Positions 17,666 to 24,964 of a stretch of 64,000 bases of DNA are shown here, one piece after another. Under the pieces are notes generated by a model. That model had not been told where the DNA came from, searched no databases, and worked only from the letters and a program-made list of their open reading frames with translations. Source of the DNA: Azospirillum canadense (lineage in GTDB: Bacteria; Pseudomonadota; Alphaproteobacteria; Azospirillales; Azospirillaceae); NCBI RefSeq assembly GCF_025961225.1, contig NZ_JAOQNG010000010.1:610501-674500 (forward strand), given 5' to 3'. Both the position numbers and the translations under genes were made by a program. Within the stretch, counting starts at the first letter, position 1; each line of letters opens with the position of its first letter.

Positions 17666-18270
17666 CAAAAAGAAACTGGACCGACTACCTGACGCGGGTG
17701 TTGGGATGGGGCGGATCGGCCGCCGTGACGCTGTCGAGCGTGTGGTCTCCGGCGCAGGCGGCTTCGGGCGTCGCCGCCCCACCGGAGGTTGGCGCCTCGG
17801 CCATCCGGTTCCAGCCGCTGACCTTCTCCATGCCGAACCACGTCTCCGGGCCGGAAATCTACGTCCGACACCGCAGCCATTCGAGCCACCGCAGCCACAG
17901 CAGCCACCGATCGCATTACTCCGGAACCAGCAGCTACTACAGCGCCCCGTCCCCATCCTACGCGTCCCCCTCGACGCCGTCTCCGGCGCCCTCTTCCGTT
18001 CGTCCGTCCGCACCGGCGTCGACCGCGCCAAGTTCGTCCGCGTCCACCACGCGGACGCCCACCGAGCCGCGGGCGAGCCAACAGGACGCCACGATCATGA
18101 CGATGCGGGTGCAGGTCGAACTGACGAGGCTCGGGTACTACAAGGGCAAGATCGACGGCAAAATGGGACCGGGGACCAAAGCCGCGCTGCGCGCTTTCCA
18201 GCGCGCCCAGGGACTTTCGGAAACGGGAGTCATGGACAACACGACGTTGGCGCGGCTGGGGGTCGCTTGA
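17662..18270 (+). CDS. hxsA: His-Xaa-Ser repeat protein HxsA, secreted, with peptidoglycan-binding domain
   Basis: 202 residues; the presumed substrate of HxsB/HxsC. Order: N-terminal signal sequence ending near AQAAS (residues 1-35), a ~30-residue spacer, six consecutive H-x-S triplets at residues 70-87 (HRS HSS HRS HSS HRS HYS), a Ser/Pro-rich linker to about residue 145, and a C-terminal PG_binding_1 domain (LTRLGYYKGKIDGKMGPGTKAALRAFQ). It should be modified inside the cell, exported and attached to the cell wall. Starts at ATG 17662 inside the hxsC stop; its stop overlaps the nuclease gene. Confidence 0.92.
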   Translation: MTKRNWTDYLTRVLGWGGSAAVTLSSVWSPAQAASGVAAPPEVGASAIRFQPLTFSMPNHVSGPEIYVRHRSHSSHRSHSSHRSHYSGTSSYYSAPSPSYASPSTPSPAPSSVRPSAPASTAPSSSASTTRTPTEPRASQQDATIMTMRVQVELTRLGYYKGKIDGKMGPGTKAALRAFQRAQGLSETGVMDNTTLARLGVA

Positions 18271-19007
18271 TGATGGCCCTAACGGACGGCCTCCGCCGCC
18301 GAGCCGCCGCGGTCACCACCGTGTTGATCGCGTTTGCGCCACCATCGGCGCTGGCGGCGCAGGAGATCATCGGCGCGGCGACGGTCATCGACGGTGACAC
18401 GCTGGAGGTCCGCGGGCAGCGCATCCGTCTTCACGGCGTCGACGCACCGGAAAGCAGCCAGACCTGCGACAAGCATGGGAAGCCCTACCGGTGCGGACAG
18501 CAGGCCGCCCTCGCGTTGGCCGACCTCATCGGGCGCCAGACCGTGCGCTGCCAGCCGCGGGATCAGGACCGCTATGGCCGTATTGTCGGCGTGTGCCGCA
18601 TTGGGGACACCGACCTGAACGCTTGGCTGGTGCGCAACGGCCATGCGGTTGCCTACGGCCAGTACTCTCAGGATTACGTGGCGCCGGAGGCGGAGGCACG
18701 TGCTGAGCAGGCGGGCATTTGGGCTGGGACTTTCCAAATGCCGTGGGATTACCGGCGTGACAAGCGCGGGGGAGCGCCCCCTGCCGCGTCGGCGCTACAG
18801 GAACAGCCGCCAGCGCCTCAACCCGCTGTGCCGATTGGCGGAGAGTGCCTGATCAAGGGCAACATCAGCGCTTCAGGCGCTCGCATCTATCATGTGCCCG
18901 GTGCCGCCTTCTACGACCGCACACAGATTGACACCAGGAAAGGGGAACGGTGGTTTTGCTCCGAGGTGGAAGCCCAGAACGCTGGCTGGCGCCGGGCAAG
19001 CCGTTGA
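18270..19007 (+). CDS. Secreted staphylococcal-nuclease-like (SNase) protein coupled to hxsA
   Basis: 245 residues. A signal peptide (through about residue 30, ALAAQ) is followed by an SNase/thermonuclease fold: VIDGDTLEV, the arginine of QRIRLHGVDAPES with its Glu, and the second arginine in DRYGRIVGVC match the catalytic Arg/Glu/Arg set. Four or more Cys in the fold suggest periplasmic disulfides. After a Pro/Ala linker (~165-180) comes a small C-terminal SH3-like domain (CLIKGNISASGARIYHVPG ... WFCSEVEA). TGATG overlap with hxsA makes it the fifth gene of that operon, an association worth noting. A phosphodiesterase acting on nucleic acids outside the cytoplasm is the likely activity. Confidence 0.88.
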   Translation: MMALTDGLRRRAAAVTTVLIAFAPPSALAAQEIIGAATVIDGDTLEVRGQRIRLHGVDAPESSQTCDKHGKPYRCGQQAALALADLIGRQTVRCQPRDQDRYGRIVGVCRIGDTDLNAWLVRNGHAVAYGQYSQDYVAPEAEARAEQAGIWAGTFQMPWDYRRDKRGGAPPAASALQEQPPAPQPAVPIGGECLIKGNISASGARIYHVPGAAFYDRTQIDTRKGERWFCSEVEAQNAGWRRASR

Positions 19008-19055
19008 TGGCCTAGGAACCGTTCCCCTTCCGATGGCCTAGGAACCGTTCCCCTT
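19006..19055. repeat. Two 24-bp direct repeats overlapping the nuclease stop codon
   Basis: Two identical 24-bp copies starting GATGGCCTAGGAACC at 19006-19029 and 19032-19055. Each contains the short palindrome GGAAC-C-GTTCC. The second copy also pairs perfectly over 13 bases with 18939-18951 inside the nuclease gene, so the transcript could form a long-loop hairpin at the gene end. Confidence 0.6.
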
Positions 19056-19057
19056 TG

Positions 19058-19402
19058 CGAGCCGTGGTCACGACGCGAGCACGACGGTTGCGATGCGCCG
19101 ATGGCGTCATCGGGAGTTGGAGACCGAGGCGGGGTGACTCGCGGCGGCGGGACCAAGGGCGCCGGACGCCGTGCGGAGCAAAGCCGAAGGCACGCCGGCG
19201 CTTGTAGCGACGAGCGGGCGAAGGCCCGCCCTTCGGCACGGTCAGGATGGCTGCCGCGTTCAATCGGCCGCTGTAGGGCGTGGGGCCGGCGTTCCCTTGG
19301 TACGGAAACTGAGCGCCCGTCCGCCCTCTGAGCAGCGAATTGGGAGTTTTTCGACGCTTTCCAGGCCAGAGCCTCCAGCTTGCGACGTGTCGCGGAAGAT
19401 GG
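19058..19402. other. Non-coding stretch between the nuclease and TM2 genes
   Basis: No supportable gene on either strand. It holds a 6-bp GCGGGC/GCCCGC hairpin with a GAAG loop (19214-19229), followed by no T-run. I see nothing else that I can name. Confidence 0.4.
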
Positions 19403-19651
19403 TCAGAGGGCGGCGAGCTCTTGGTTGGCCTTTTCAACCTGAGCGCGGCCGGTGACTATGTCGACGATCCAGCAGATGCCGAGGACCAGAAAGAGTGGCG
19501 CGAATACGATGCTCACTGCGGTAATCGCCAGGTAACGGAGTCCTTGGGCGACCTTGCCGAGATAAAATTTGTGCGCTCCAAAGCCGCCGAGAAAAAGCCA
19601 AAGCAGAAGGTATGTGCCGAAGCTTTTGGCTGTATAAACAAGAGTTGCCAT
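19403..19651 (-). CDS. TM2-domain membrane protein
   Basis: 82 residues from ATG 19651. The TM2 signature GGFGAHKFYLGK sits between two membrane helices (about 11-28 and 38-62), followed by a short charged tail. TM2 proteins are small inner-membrane hairpins of poorly known role. The start is fixed by the TAATG junction: its ATG shares a base with the stop of the upstream secreted-protein gene, and AGG lies nine bases before it. Confidence 0.82.
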   Translation of the reverse strand: MATLVYTAKSFGTYLLLWLFLGGFGAHKFYLGKVAQGLRYLAITAVSIVFAPLFLVLGICWIVDIVTGRAQVEKANQELAAL

Positions 19652-19995
19652 TATTTGCATCCTATGATGGCGCCAGATTTGGTTATGGTGCAGGAATTCC
19701 CCATGCTGTCGCGTGACGTGCAACCGCTGGAGTCGCACCAGGACTTGAGCGAATAGCTGTTGCCTTGGTTGTCATGCGATCGAATCTCCGTGCCGCCGCC
19801 GGGCAGCGCGCGGGTCTGTGTATCCAGTGTGTAGGTGTTGCCGGACGTGTCGTAGGAGCGGATGTGCGTGTCGCCGTTCGGCGCGGTGTAGGTGTCCGTG
19901 CATACCCGGTACGGATAATCGCCGACGCACTCAGCCTGTACGTTGGATGTCCACACCGCCATGGCCGCGGCGAGAAGAAGCGACCTCGCGTACAC
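19651..19995 (-). CDS. Small secreted Cys-containing protein
   Basis: 114 residues with a cleavable signal peptide (LLLAAAMAVWTSNVQA, cut near residue 21) and a mature part of short Tyr/Thr/Ser-rich strands with repeated D-T-x-T / S-G-N-x-Y turns and six Cys, suggesting disulfides in the periplasm or outside. Family not recognised. GTG 19995 has an excellent AGGAGGG six bases upstream. The gene is coupled to the TM2 gene that follows. Confidence 0.75.
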   Translation of the reverse strand: MYARSLLLAAAMAVWTSNVQAECVGDYPYRVCTDTYTAPNGDTHIRSYDTSGNTYTLDTQTRALPGGGTEIRSHDNQGNSYSLKSWCDSSGCTSRDSMGNSCTITKSGAIIGCK

Positions 19996-20146
19996 GCTCT
20001 GCCCTCCTGAATCGCGTCCGTCCAGTCTCGGGAAAGCAACCGCAGATGTGCAATAAAAATCTAAGCATACGCGGTTTGGTTTTCGGCGCCTTGCGTGGCC
20101 CCGATTGCGCGGTCAGCATTGCCAGACAGCGAATTGGGAGGTGTGG

Positions 20147-20680
20147 ATGAGGGCGGCTTGGAAGCTGGTGATCGGCGTGGCATTGGCGGGTGGAGCAATA
20201 TTTGGCTACAATGCCCTGACCCTCAACGCGCCGGTGCAGTCGAGGCTTGCCGGCGATGCGCGTAACCGGGGCGTCGAGGTGTGGACCTACCACCGCTACG
20301 GTCTGGTGCCGTCGCAGATTGTCTTTGATCTGCGCAATGTGTCCGACAACAACAGTCCCCTCGACGTGACCCGCACATTGCTGCAGGCCGCCAGTGCGCT
20401 CAAGGACCGCTCCTACGACACGGTGTATCTCGCTTGGCGCGGACAGGCACGATACGTGCTGGACGGTGGATATTTCCGCACGCTCGGCCGGGAGTTCGGC
20501 GATCAGAACCCAATTTACACGCTGCGCACCCTTCCGGAGAATGTTCGCCACCTGAATGGCTCTCAAGCATTCGGAACCTGGACCGGCGGATGGCTGGGCG
20601 TCACGAACGCCCAGATGTCCGATCTGCAAAGATTCCATGAAGGCTGGTTTCTCCGTGATCTGACAGGAGGCGTTCGATGA
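20147..20680 (+). CDS. Uncharacterised single-pass membrane or secreted protein
   Basis: 177 residues. An N-terminal hydrophobic helix (about 5-24, KLVIGVALAGGAIFGY) without an obvious cleavage site precedes a periplasmic domain with motifs such as TVYLAWRGQARYVLDG and LGREFGDQNPIYTLRTLP that look strongly constrained. I do not know a function. ATG 20147 follows GGGAGG closely; longer readings upstream lack this site. Its stop overlaps the next start (ATGA), so it once headed a two-gene unit. Confidence 0.7.
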   Translation: MRAAWKLVIGVALAGGAIFGYNALTLNAPVQSRLAGDARNRGVEVWTYHRYGLVPSQIVFDLRNVSDNNSPLDVTRTLLQAASALKDRSYDTVYLAWRGQARYVLDGGYFRTLGREFGDQNPIYTLRTLPENVRHLNGSQAFGTWTGGWLGVTNAQMSDLQRFHEGWFLRDLTGGVR

Positions 20681-20847
20681 AGGCCTCGAAGAGGTTGGCC
20701 GGTCTCCCGAGCTTTGTAGGCGGGGAAAGCGACGCGCTCTTCCCACGAGCGCAGGCCCCTTCGGACGCCCGTTCAAACATAGAGGTGGCTGAGGTCCAAG
20801 GCGCCGTACCGGATCTTGGCCATCGCGGCGAAGAGCACCCGGACTGA
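20677..20847 (+). pseudogene. Possible truncated gene remnant running into the integrase
   Basis: 56 codons from ATG 20677, which has a perfect AGGAGG six bases upstream and overlaps the previous stop by ATGA, exactly as a genuine second gene of an operon would. After about 34 codons the frame enters the antisense of the integrase 3' end and stops at 20845-20847. The simplest reading is a gene whose 3' part was lost when the integrase region was joined here. It could instead be a real 56-residue protein. No family recognised. Confidence 0.4.
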
Positions 20848-22626
20848 GTACCCAGAGCCGTACAACTCGTCGGTTCCTTCCCGTTCCCAGCCGCCGAGCG
20901 CCTTCACGACCTCCCGGAGCACCTCAGCCTCGCGCAGGGCGTCGCGGAACGAGTGCCGAAAGGAATGGTGGGTGAGGGACGGATCGTCGAGGCCGCACTT
21001 GTCCAGAAAGCGTCCAAACCATTTGGAGAAGGGCTCGCTGTAGTAGCCGCCGCGCCCTCTGGGCAGATCGGGAAACAGCTTGATCGCCCCCGCGGCTCTC
21101 GTCGTGCGCACGAAGTCCCGAAAGCCAAGGCGGTCGAGTTCCGGATGAACCGGCACGAAGCGGTGCGCGGCGGCGGTCTTCAGATGCTTGTCGTTGAGCG
21201 GCCCCTCGGCGTGGATGTGCAGGCCGAGGATGCCATCGACCTCAACGACGTCGGTGGTGTCGAGCTGACACGCCTCGTTGAGCCGCAATCCGCCCCAGAG
21301 CGCAAGGAGCGGCACCCAGAAGCGGCCCCGTCGTTCGCGAAACGGACCGGGTTCCGCGTACCCGTCGCGATCATCCTTGCATCCGCAGTAGAGCGGCGCC
21401 CGGAAGATCGTGATGAGGTGATCGGTCGTGAACGGTTTGCGACGGCTCCGCCCGCTGCTCCCCGCCGACAGCTTCCGGGCCGGATTGCTGGCCATGTATT
21501 GCTCATCCGTCGCCCAGTTGAACAGGGCGGACAGGTTGTTCATGTAGGCGTTGACCGTCTTGGTGGCGAGACGCGGCAGGCCGTGGTCGCGCGCGACCCG
21601 CGCCGCATCCGTCATGCTGAGCCCTCGGGTTTCCGGCCTTTTGGTGTAGTTGGACGGCAGATCGCTGAGGATTCGCAGGACTTCCCGGCATGCGTCCCGT
21701 GAGATGCGGTCGACCGGACGCTGATCGCCAATGACCTCGCGCACGGCGCGCAACGGCATCTGGTAGGTCTTTGCCGTGGGGCCGGACCACTGCGGATGCG
21801 CGGCGATGTAGAGCTTGACGAGCTGATCGAGGGTCAGGACCTTGCGCAGCCCAGCGAGGAGGTGCTCCGCAGAGGGCGACGGGACGGTGACGCGTGGCGG
21901 CGCTTCGGCCGACGGCGCGGCGAGCGGGATGGACGTCGCCGGCGTCGCCGGTTTGGGGATCAAGGGATAGTTGGCAAGCGCGGTGCGCACCTCCTCGTTT
22001 TCGACGCCGCGGCTCCAATCGCCGACCGCGCGGCTCTGCACGATGCGGGCGCATTCGATCACGACCGTTTGCACCCTCCGCGCCAGTTCGGCGTATCCGT
22101 CGGTCGAACCGTCAACGGTACAGCCCAGCTCCCGAAGAAGCACGGTCGCGAGGTCGGCGGCGCTGGCGAGTCGACCCGCGCGCAGGTCCTGCTCGGCGCG
22201 CGCGATCGCCGCCGCGTGTCGGTCTTTGTCGTAGCTCCGGCGCAACCGTTGTGCCTCGGGGTCGGGATCGCGACGGATCATCGCGTCCAGCTCGAGGATC
22301 ACATGGTAGGTTAGCGTCGTGATCCGGCCGATGTCCGCCCCGGTCAGGGCGTCGATCCGCAGCAGCGGCGCATCCGTCGCCTCGGCCGATGGGCTGGTGG
22401 CCGGCGGTGGCTCAGCAGGGAGCCCGCCGCCGCGCAGCGCCTGGTAGGCGTCGTCGAGGGCCCGCATCTCCTGGCGGAGAAGGCTCTTGGCGGTCGGGAG
22501 ATCACGCGTGCGCAGGCTCTTGACGATCTCCTTTCGTCCGACGAGGTCGCGGAGATCCGCGGGGACGCGGAGGCGGAGGTAGTAGACGCCGCCCGTGCGG
22601 CGCTGCAGCCCGGTGTGCGCGGCCAT
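20773..22626 (-). CDS. Tyrosine recombinase / phage-type integrase
   Basis: 617 residues. N-terminal arm and SAM-like DNA-binding region (GLQRRTGGVYYLRLRVPADL), a long Ala/Pro-rich middle, and a C-terminal catalytic domain: Arg in WGGLRLNEACQL, HxxR in HHSFRHSFRD, Trp in ALGGWERE in place of the usual His, and Tyr nucleophile in DELYGSGY. This set fits an active enzyme. ATG 22626 is used; the frame continues upstream only through the tRNA 3' end and lacks family resemblance there. Lying beside tRNA-Ser, it probably integrates its island at that tRNA. Confidence 0.92.
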   Translation of the reverse strand: MAAHTGLQRRTGGVYYLRLRVPADLRDLVGRKEIVKSLRTRDLPTAKSLLRQEMRALDDAYQALRGGGLPAEPPPATSPSAEATDAPLLRIDALTGADIGRITTLTYHVILELDAMIRRDPDPEAQRLRRSYDKDRHAAAIARAEQDLRAGRLASAADLATVLLRELGCTVDGSTDGYAELARRVQTVVIECARIVQSRAVGDWSRGVENEEVRTALANYPLIPKPATPATSIPLAAPSAEAPPRVTVPSPSAEHLLAGLRKVLTLDQLVKLYIAAHPQWSGPTAKTYQMPLRAVREVIGDQRPVDRISRDACREVLRILSDLPSNYTKRPETRGLSMTDAARVARDHGLPRLATKTVNAYMNNLSALFNWATDEQYMASNPARKLSAGSSGRSRRKPFTTDHLITIFRAPLYCGCKDDRDGYAEPGPFRERRGRFWVPLLALWGGLRLNEACQLDTTDVVEVDGILGLHIHAEGPLNDKHLKTAAAHRFVPVHPELDRLGFRDFVRTTRAAGAIKLFPDLPRGRGGYYSEPFSKWFGRFLDKCGLDDPSLTHHSFRHSFRDALREAEVLREVVKALGGWEREGTDELYGSGYSVRVLFAAMAKIRYGALDLSHLYV

Positions 22627-22757
22627 GGCGGCTCCGTCGGCAGACCCCGACGGGGCGGTCCGGGGCCATCGCTGTGGAACAGGGTCGTGTACCACTGGAG
22701 GCTGCCTAAGCCGCTGACGACCTAAAGACGTTGGTACGCAACGGTCCGCGCGGCAAG

Positions 22758-22847
22758 TGGCGGATGGGGTGGGATTCGAACCCACGGTGGGGTTGCCCCC
22801 ACGCCAGTTTTCAAGACTGGAGCCTTAAACCGCTCGGCCACCCATCC
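22758..22847 (-). tRNA. tRNA-Ser (anticodon UGA)
   Basis: 90-nt cloverleaf including encoded CCA. Acceptor GGATGGG pairs with CCCATCC, discriminator G. The anticodon stem CCAGT/ACTGG encloses loop CTTGAAA, giving anticodon TGA. The T arm carries GGTTCGAATCC. A long variable arm (GTGGGG/CCCCAC) is the class II mark of tRNA-Ser. Probable attachment site of the neighbouring integrase. Confidence 0.97.
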
Positions 22848-22908
22848 GGTACGGTGTCGCGGATATAGGAATGCGGGGCGCGGGTCAACAGGCGATGCGC
22901 GGTTCGGG

Positions 22909-23481
22909 TCAGGTTCGGATTGGGCGGCCCAGGTTGGACAGGCGCTTGGTGGGTTTCGGCAGGCTCGGCGCGTCGGAAAAGTCGGGCAGGCTGGGGGCTC
23001 GGTTGATCACTTTGCGAATCATCGCGGCGGTCGCTTCCAGATCCTCGACCACCGTGGTCGAGACCTTGCCAGCATACTGCGGGCGCTCCAGCTTGGCGCG
23101 CATCTCATCGACGATCTTCAGTTCGGGCTCGAACAGTTCGCGGGCGCCCATGGGCAGGGCCTGGTCGTCGCGCAGGTTGGCGAAGTAGTTTCGCGTGGAG
23201 CGCGCGAGGAGCCCCGTGAGCAGGAGGTCGATGCGCTCGAACTCCACCTGCAGATCCGTCAGTTTGGTGCCCCCGCCGCCCATCAACCGCTCCTCGGTCA
23301 GGGCGGCCAGGGCGCGGACCTCCTCGACCTTCTTGCGGAAGGTCAGAAACGACGAAAAGCGGTCTTCGGAGATGTCGCGCTGGGCGCGCTCGCCGAAGGC
23401 CACCGCGTCGGTGGCCTGGCGCTCGATCGCGGCCAGAAGCTCCTCGACTTCCTTGCGGCTGTAGTCGCGCCTCCACACCAT
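22909..23481 (-). CDS. Uncharacterised, helical cytoplasmic protein
   Basis: 190 residues with no signal peptide or membrane segment. Mostly charged helices with heptad character in the first 130 residues (EELLAAIERQATDAVAFGERA), ending in a basic Pro-rich tail (KPTKRLSNLGRPIRT). Not recognised. It is the first core-side gene beyond the tRNA and is transcribed in the same direction as xthA and erpA upstream of it, with an 92-base gap. Confidence 0.7.
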   Translation of the reverse strand: MVWRRDYSRKEVEELLAAIERQATDAVAFGERAQRDISEDRFSSFLTFRKKVEEVRALAALTEERLMGGGGTKLTDLQVEFERIDLLLTGLLARSTRNYFANLRDDQALPMGARELFEPELKIVDEMRAKLERPQYAGKVSTTVVEDLEATAAMIRKVINRAPSLPDFSDAPSLPKPTKRLSNLGRPIRT

Positions 23482-23573
23482 CCCGACGCCGCTCCCGTCC
23501 CGCGCGGGCCACTGGCCCGCCGCGGTTCCCGTGTTGTTTCCGGGAATGCTAGAGGCAAAGGGTTAAAAAGCCC

Positions 23574-24347
23574 TCACGCGTCGTGCAGTTCCAGAATCAC
23601 CGGCGTGTGGTCGGAAGCCTTCTCGGCGCCGCGCGGACGGCGGTCGATGGTGCAGCCCGCCAAAAGGTCGGCGGCTTGCGGGGACAGCAGGAAATGGTCG
23701 ATGCGCAAACCGAGGTCGCGCGGCCAGCTGCCGGCCTGGTAGTCCCAGAAGGTGTAGGCGTGGTCGTCGTCGTGCAGCGCCCGGTAGGCCTCCGTCAGGC
23801 CCAGGTTCAGCAGGGCGCGGAACTTCGCCCGCGATTCCGGCTGGAACAGGGCGTCGCCGGCGAAGGCGTGCGGGTCGAACACGTCGCGCCCCTCCGGGAT
23901 GATGTTGTAGTCGCCGCCCAGCACGAAGGGGATTTCCTGGGCCAGCAGGCCGCGCGCGTGGGCGATCAGCCGGTCCATCCAGCGGAGCTTGTAGGAGAAC
24001 TTCTCCGTGCCGATCGGGTTGCCGTTGGGCAGGTAGAGCGAGGCGATCCGCACCCCGTTCACCGTGGCCTCGACATAGCGCGCCTGCTCGTCCTCCGGCT
24101 CGCCGGGCAAGCGGGACAGGACGTCCTCGTGCGGGGCCTTGGACAGGAAGGCCACGCCGTTGTAGGCCTTTTGCCCAACCGGCGTGACGTGGTAGCCGAG
24201 ATCCTCGAACGCGTTGCGCGGGAAGGCCGCCGTCTCGCACTTGATTTCCTGCAGCAACGCGACGTCCGGGGACGCCGCGCGCAGCCAGTCGGTGATCAGC
24301 GGAAGGCGGGCCTTCGCCGAGTTGACGTTCCAGGTGGCGATTTTCAC
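23574..24347 (-). CDS. xthA: Exodeoxyribonuclease III (AP endonuclease)
   Basis: 257 residues, full length for the ExoIII family of the endonuclease/exonuclease/phosphatase fold. Visible motifs: TWNVNSAKARL at the start, the metal-binding Glu in QEIKCE, the catalytic GGDYNIIPEG, and the closing RIDHFLLSP and ASDHTPVIL. It cuts DNA at abasic sites and degrades 3' ends during base excision repair. Starts at GTG 24347; no in-frame ATG gives the conserved N-terminus. Confidence 0.95.
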   Translation of the reverse strand: MKIATWNVNSAKARLPLITDWLRAASPDVALLQEIKCETAAFPRNAFEDLGYHVTPVGQKAYNGVAFLSKAPHEDVLSRLPGEPEDEQARYVEATVNGVRIASLYLPNGNPIGTEKFSYKLRWMDRLIAHARGLLAQEIPFVLGGDYNIIPEGRDVFDPHAFAGDALFQPESRAKFRALLNLGLTEAYRALHDDDHAYTFWDYQAGSWPRDLGLRIDHFLLSPQAADLLAGCTIDRRPRGAEKASDHTPVILELHDA

Positions 24348-24371
24348 GATGAGTGCCGGCCGTTCTTAATG

Positions 24372-24737
24372 TCAGGCTGCGAAGGAGTTGCCGCAGCCGC
24401 AGGACGCGGTGGCGTTCGGGTTCTTGATCTGGAAGGCAGCGCCCATCAGGTCCTCGACATAGTCGAGCGTCGCACCGGCCAGCAGGTCGAGCGAGCAGTC
24501 GTCGGTCACGACCTTCACGCCGCCGTTTTCGAACACGTGGTCGTCCTCGTTCACCGTGTCGTCGAAGCCGAAGCCGTACTGGAAGCCGGAACAGCCGCCG
24601 CCCGACACGGTCAGGCGCAGCATCAGGGCCGGGTTGCCTTCATGCTCGATCAGGAAGGCGACGCGCTTGGCGGCGCTGTCGGAAACGTGCAGCACGCGCG
24701 TGCCCTCTTGGGCGACGGGAAGGGCGGTGTCGGGCAT
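24372..24737 (-). CDS. erpA: Iron-sulfur cluster insertion protein ErpA (A-type carrier)
   Basis: 121 residues. The three ligand cysteines of A-type carriers are present: one in SGGGCSGFQYGF and the C-terminal SCGCGNSF pair. These proteins receive Fe-S clusters and deliver them to target enzymes. The ATG 24737 start has AAGGA upstream and gives the usual length; the frame continues upstream without resemblance. Just upstream of xthA and in the same direction. Confidence 0.93.
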   Translation of the reverse strand: MPDTALPVAQEGTRVLHVSDSAAKRVAFLIEHEGNPALMLRLTVSGGGCSGFQYGFGFDDTVNEDDHVFENGGVKVVTDDCSLDLLAGATLDYVEDLMGAAFQIKNPNATASCGCGNSFAA

Positions 24738-24964
24738 GGGACGGGTCCTTCGGATTGATCGCTGACGTGACGACACAAAGGGAAATGTAAGGCCATGCCG
24801 GCGGTTCGTCAAAGGCCAGCCGGATCGGGGTGCTTCGGATTGGCACATGGCTGACCCGCCGAGGGCGGCAGTCCGGACGATGGCTTAAGCCCCGGAGGAT
24901 GACTTAAGCAATGTCTCCGCCTTCGCCGTTGCGCGGAGCGGGCCCCGCCGGTAGTGTCCGCGCC

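Larger units (their letters stand above)
1..22757. mobile_element. Putative genomic island, right portion, integrated at tRNA-Ser
   Basis: Inferred island whose right boundary is the 3' end of the tRNA-Ser(UGA) gene. A tyrosine recombinase gene starts about 130 bases from that tRNA end and points away from it, the classical layout of tRNA-integrated elements. Everything to its left is accessory in character: unknown multi-gene cassette, toxin-antitoxin unit, His-Xaa-Ser system, orphan small proteins. Everything to the right is core genome. The left boundary is not in the window; I saw no second copy of the tRNA 3' end here. Base composition is as GC-rich as the core, so the call rests on gene content and layout, not on composition. 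Confidence 0.5.

Noticed and set aside
19333..20140. A 14-base sequence CAGCGAATTGGGAG shared between about 19333 and 20127
   Set aside because: Several exact matches of this length are expected by chance in 64 kb, and no flanking similarity is seen.
1..22757. Second copy of the tRNA-Ser 3' end as the other attachment site
   Set aside because: None seen by eye in the window; the distal end probably lies to the left.
22627..22785. Upstream extension of the integrase frame
   Set aside because: The extra codons read through the 3' end of tRNA-Ser, and recombinase similarity starts only at ATG 22626.
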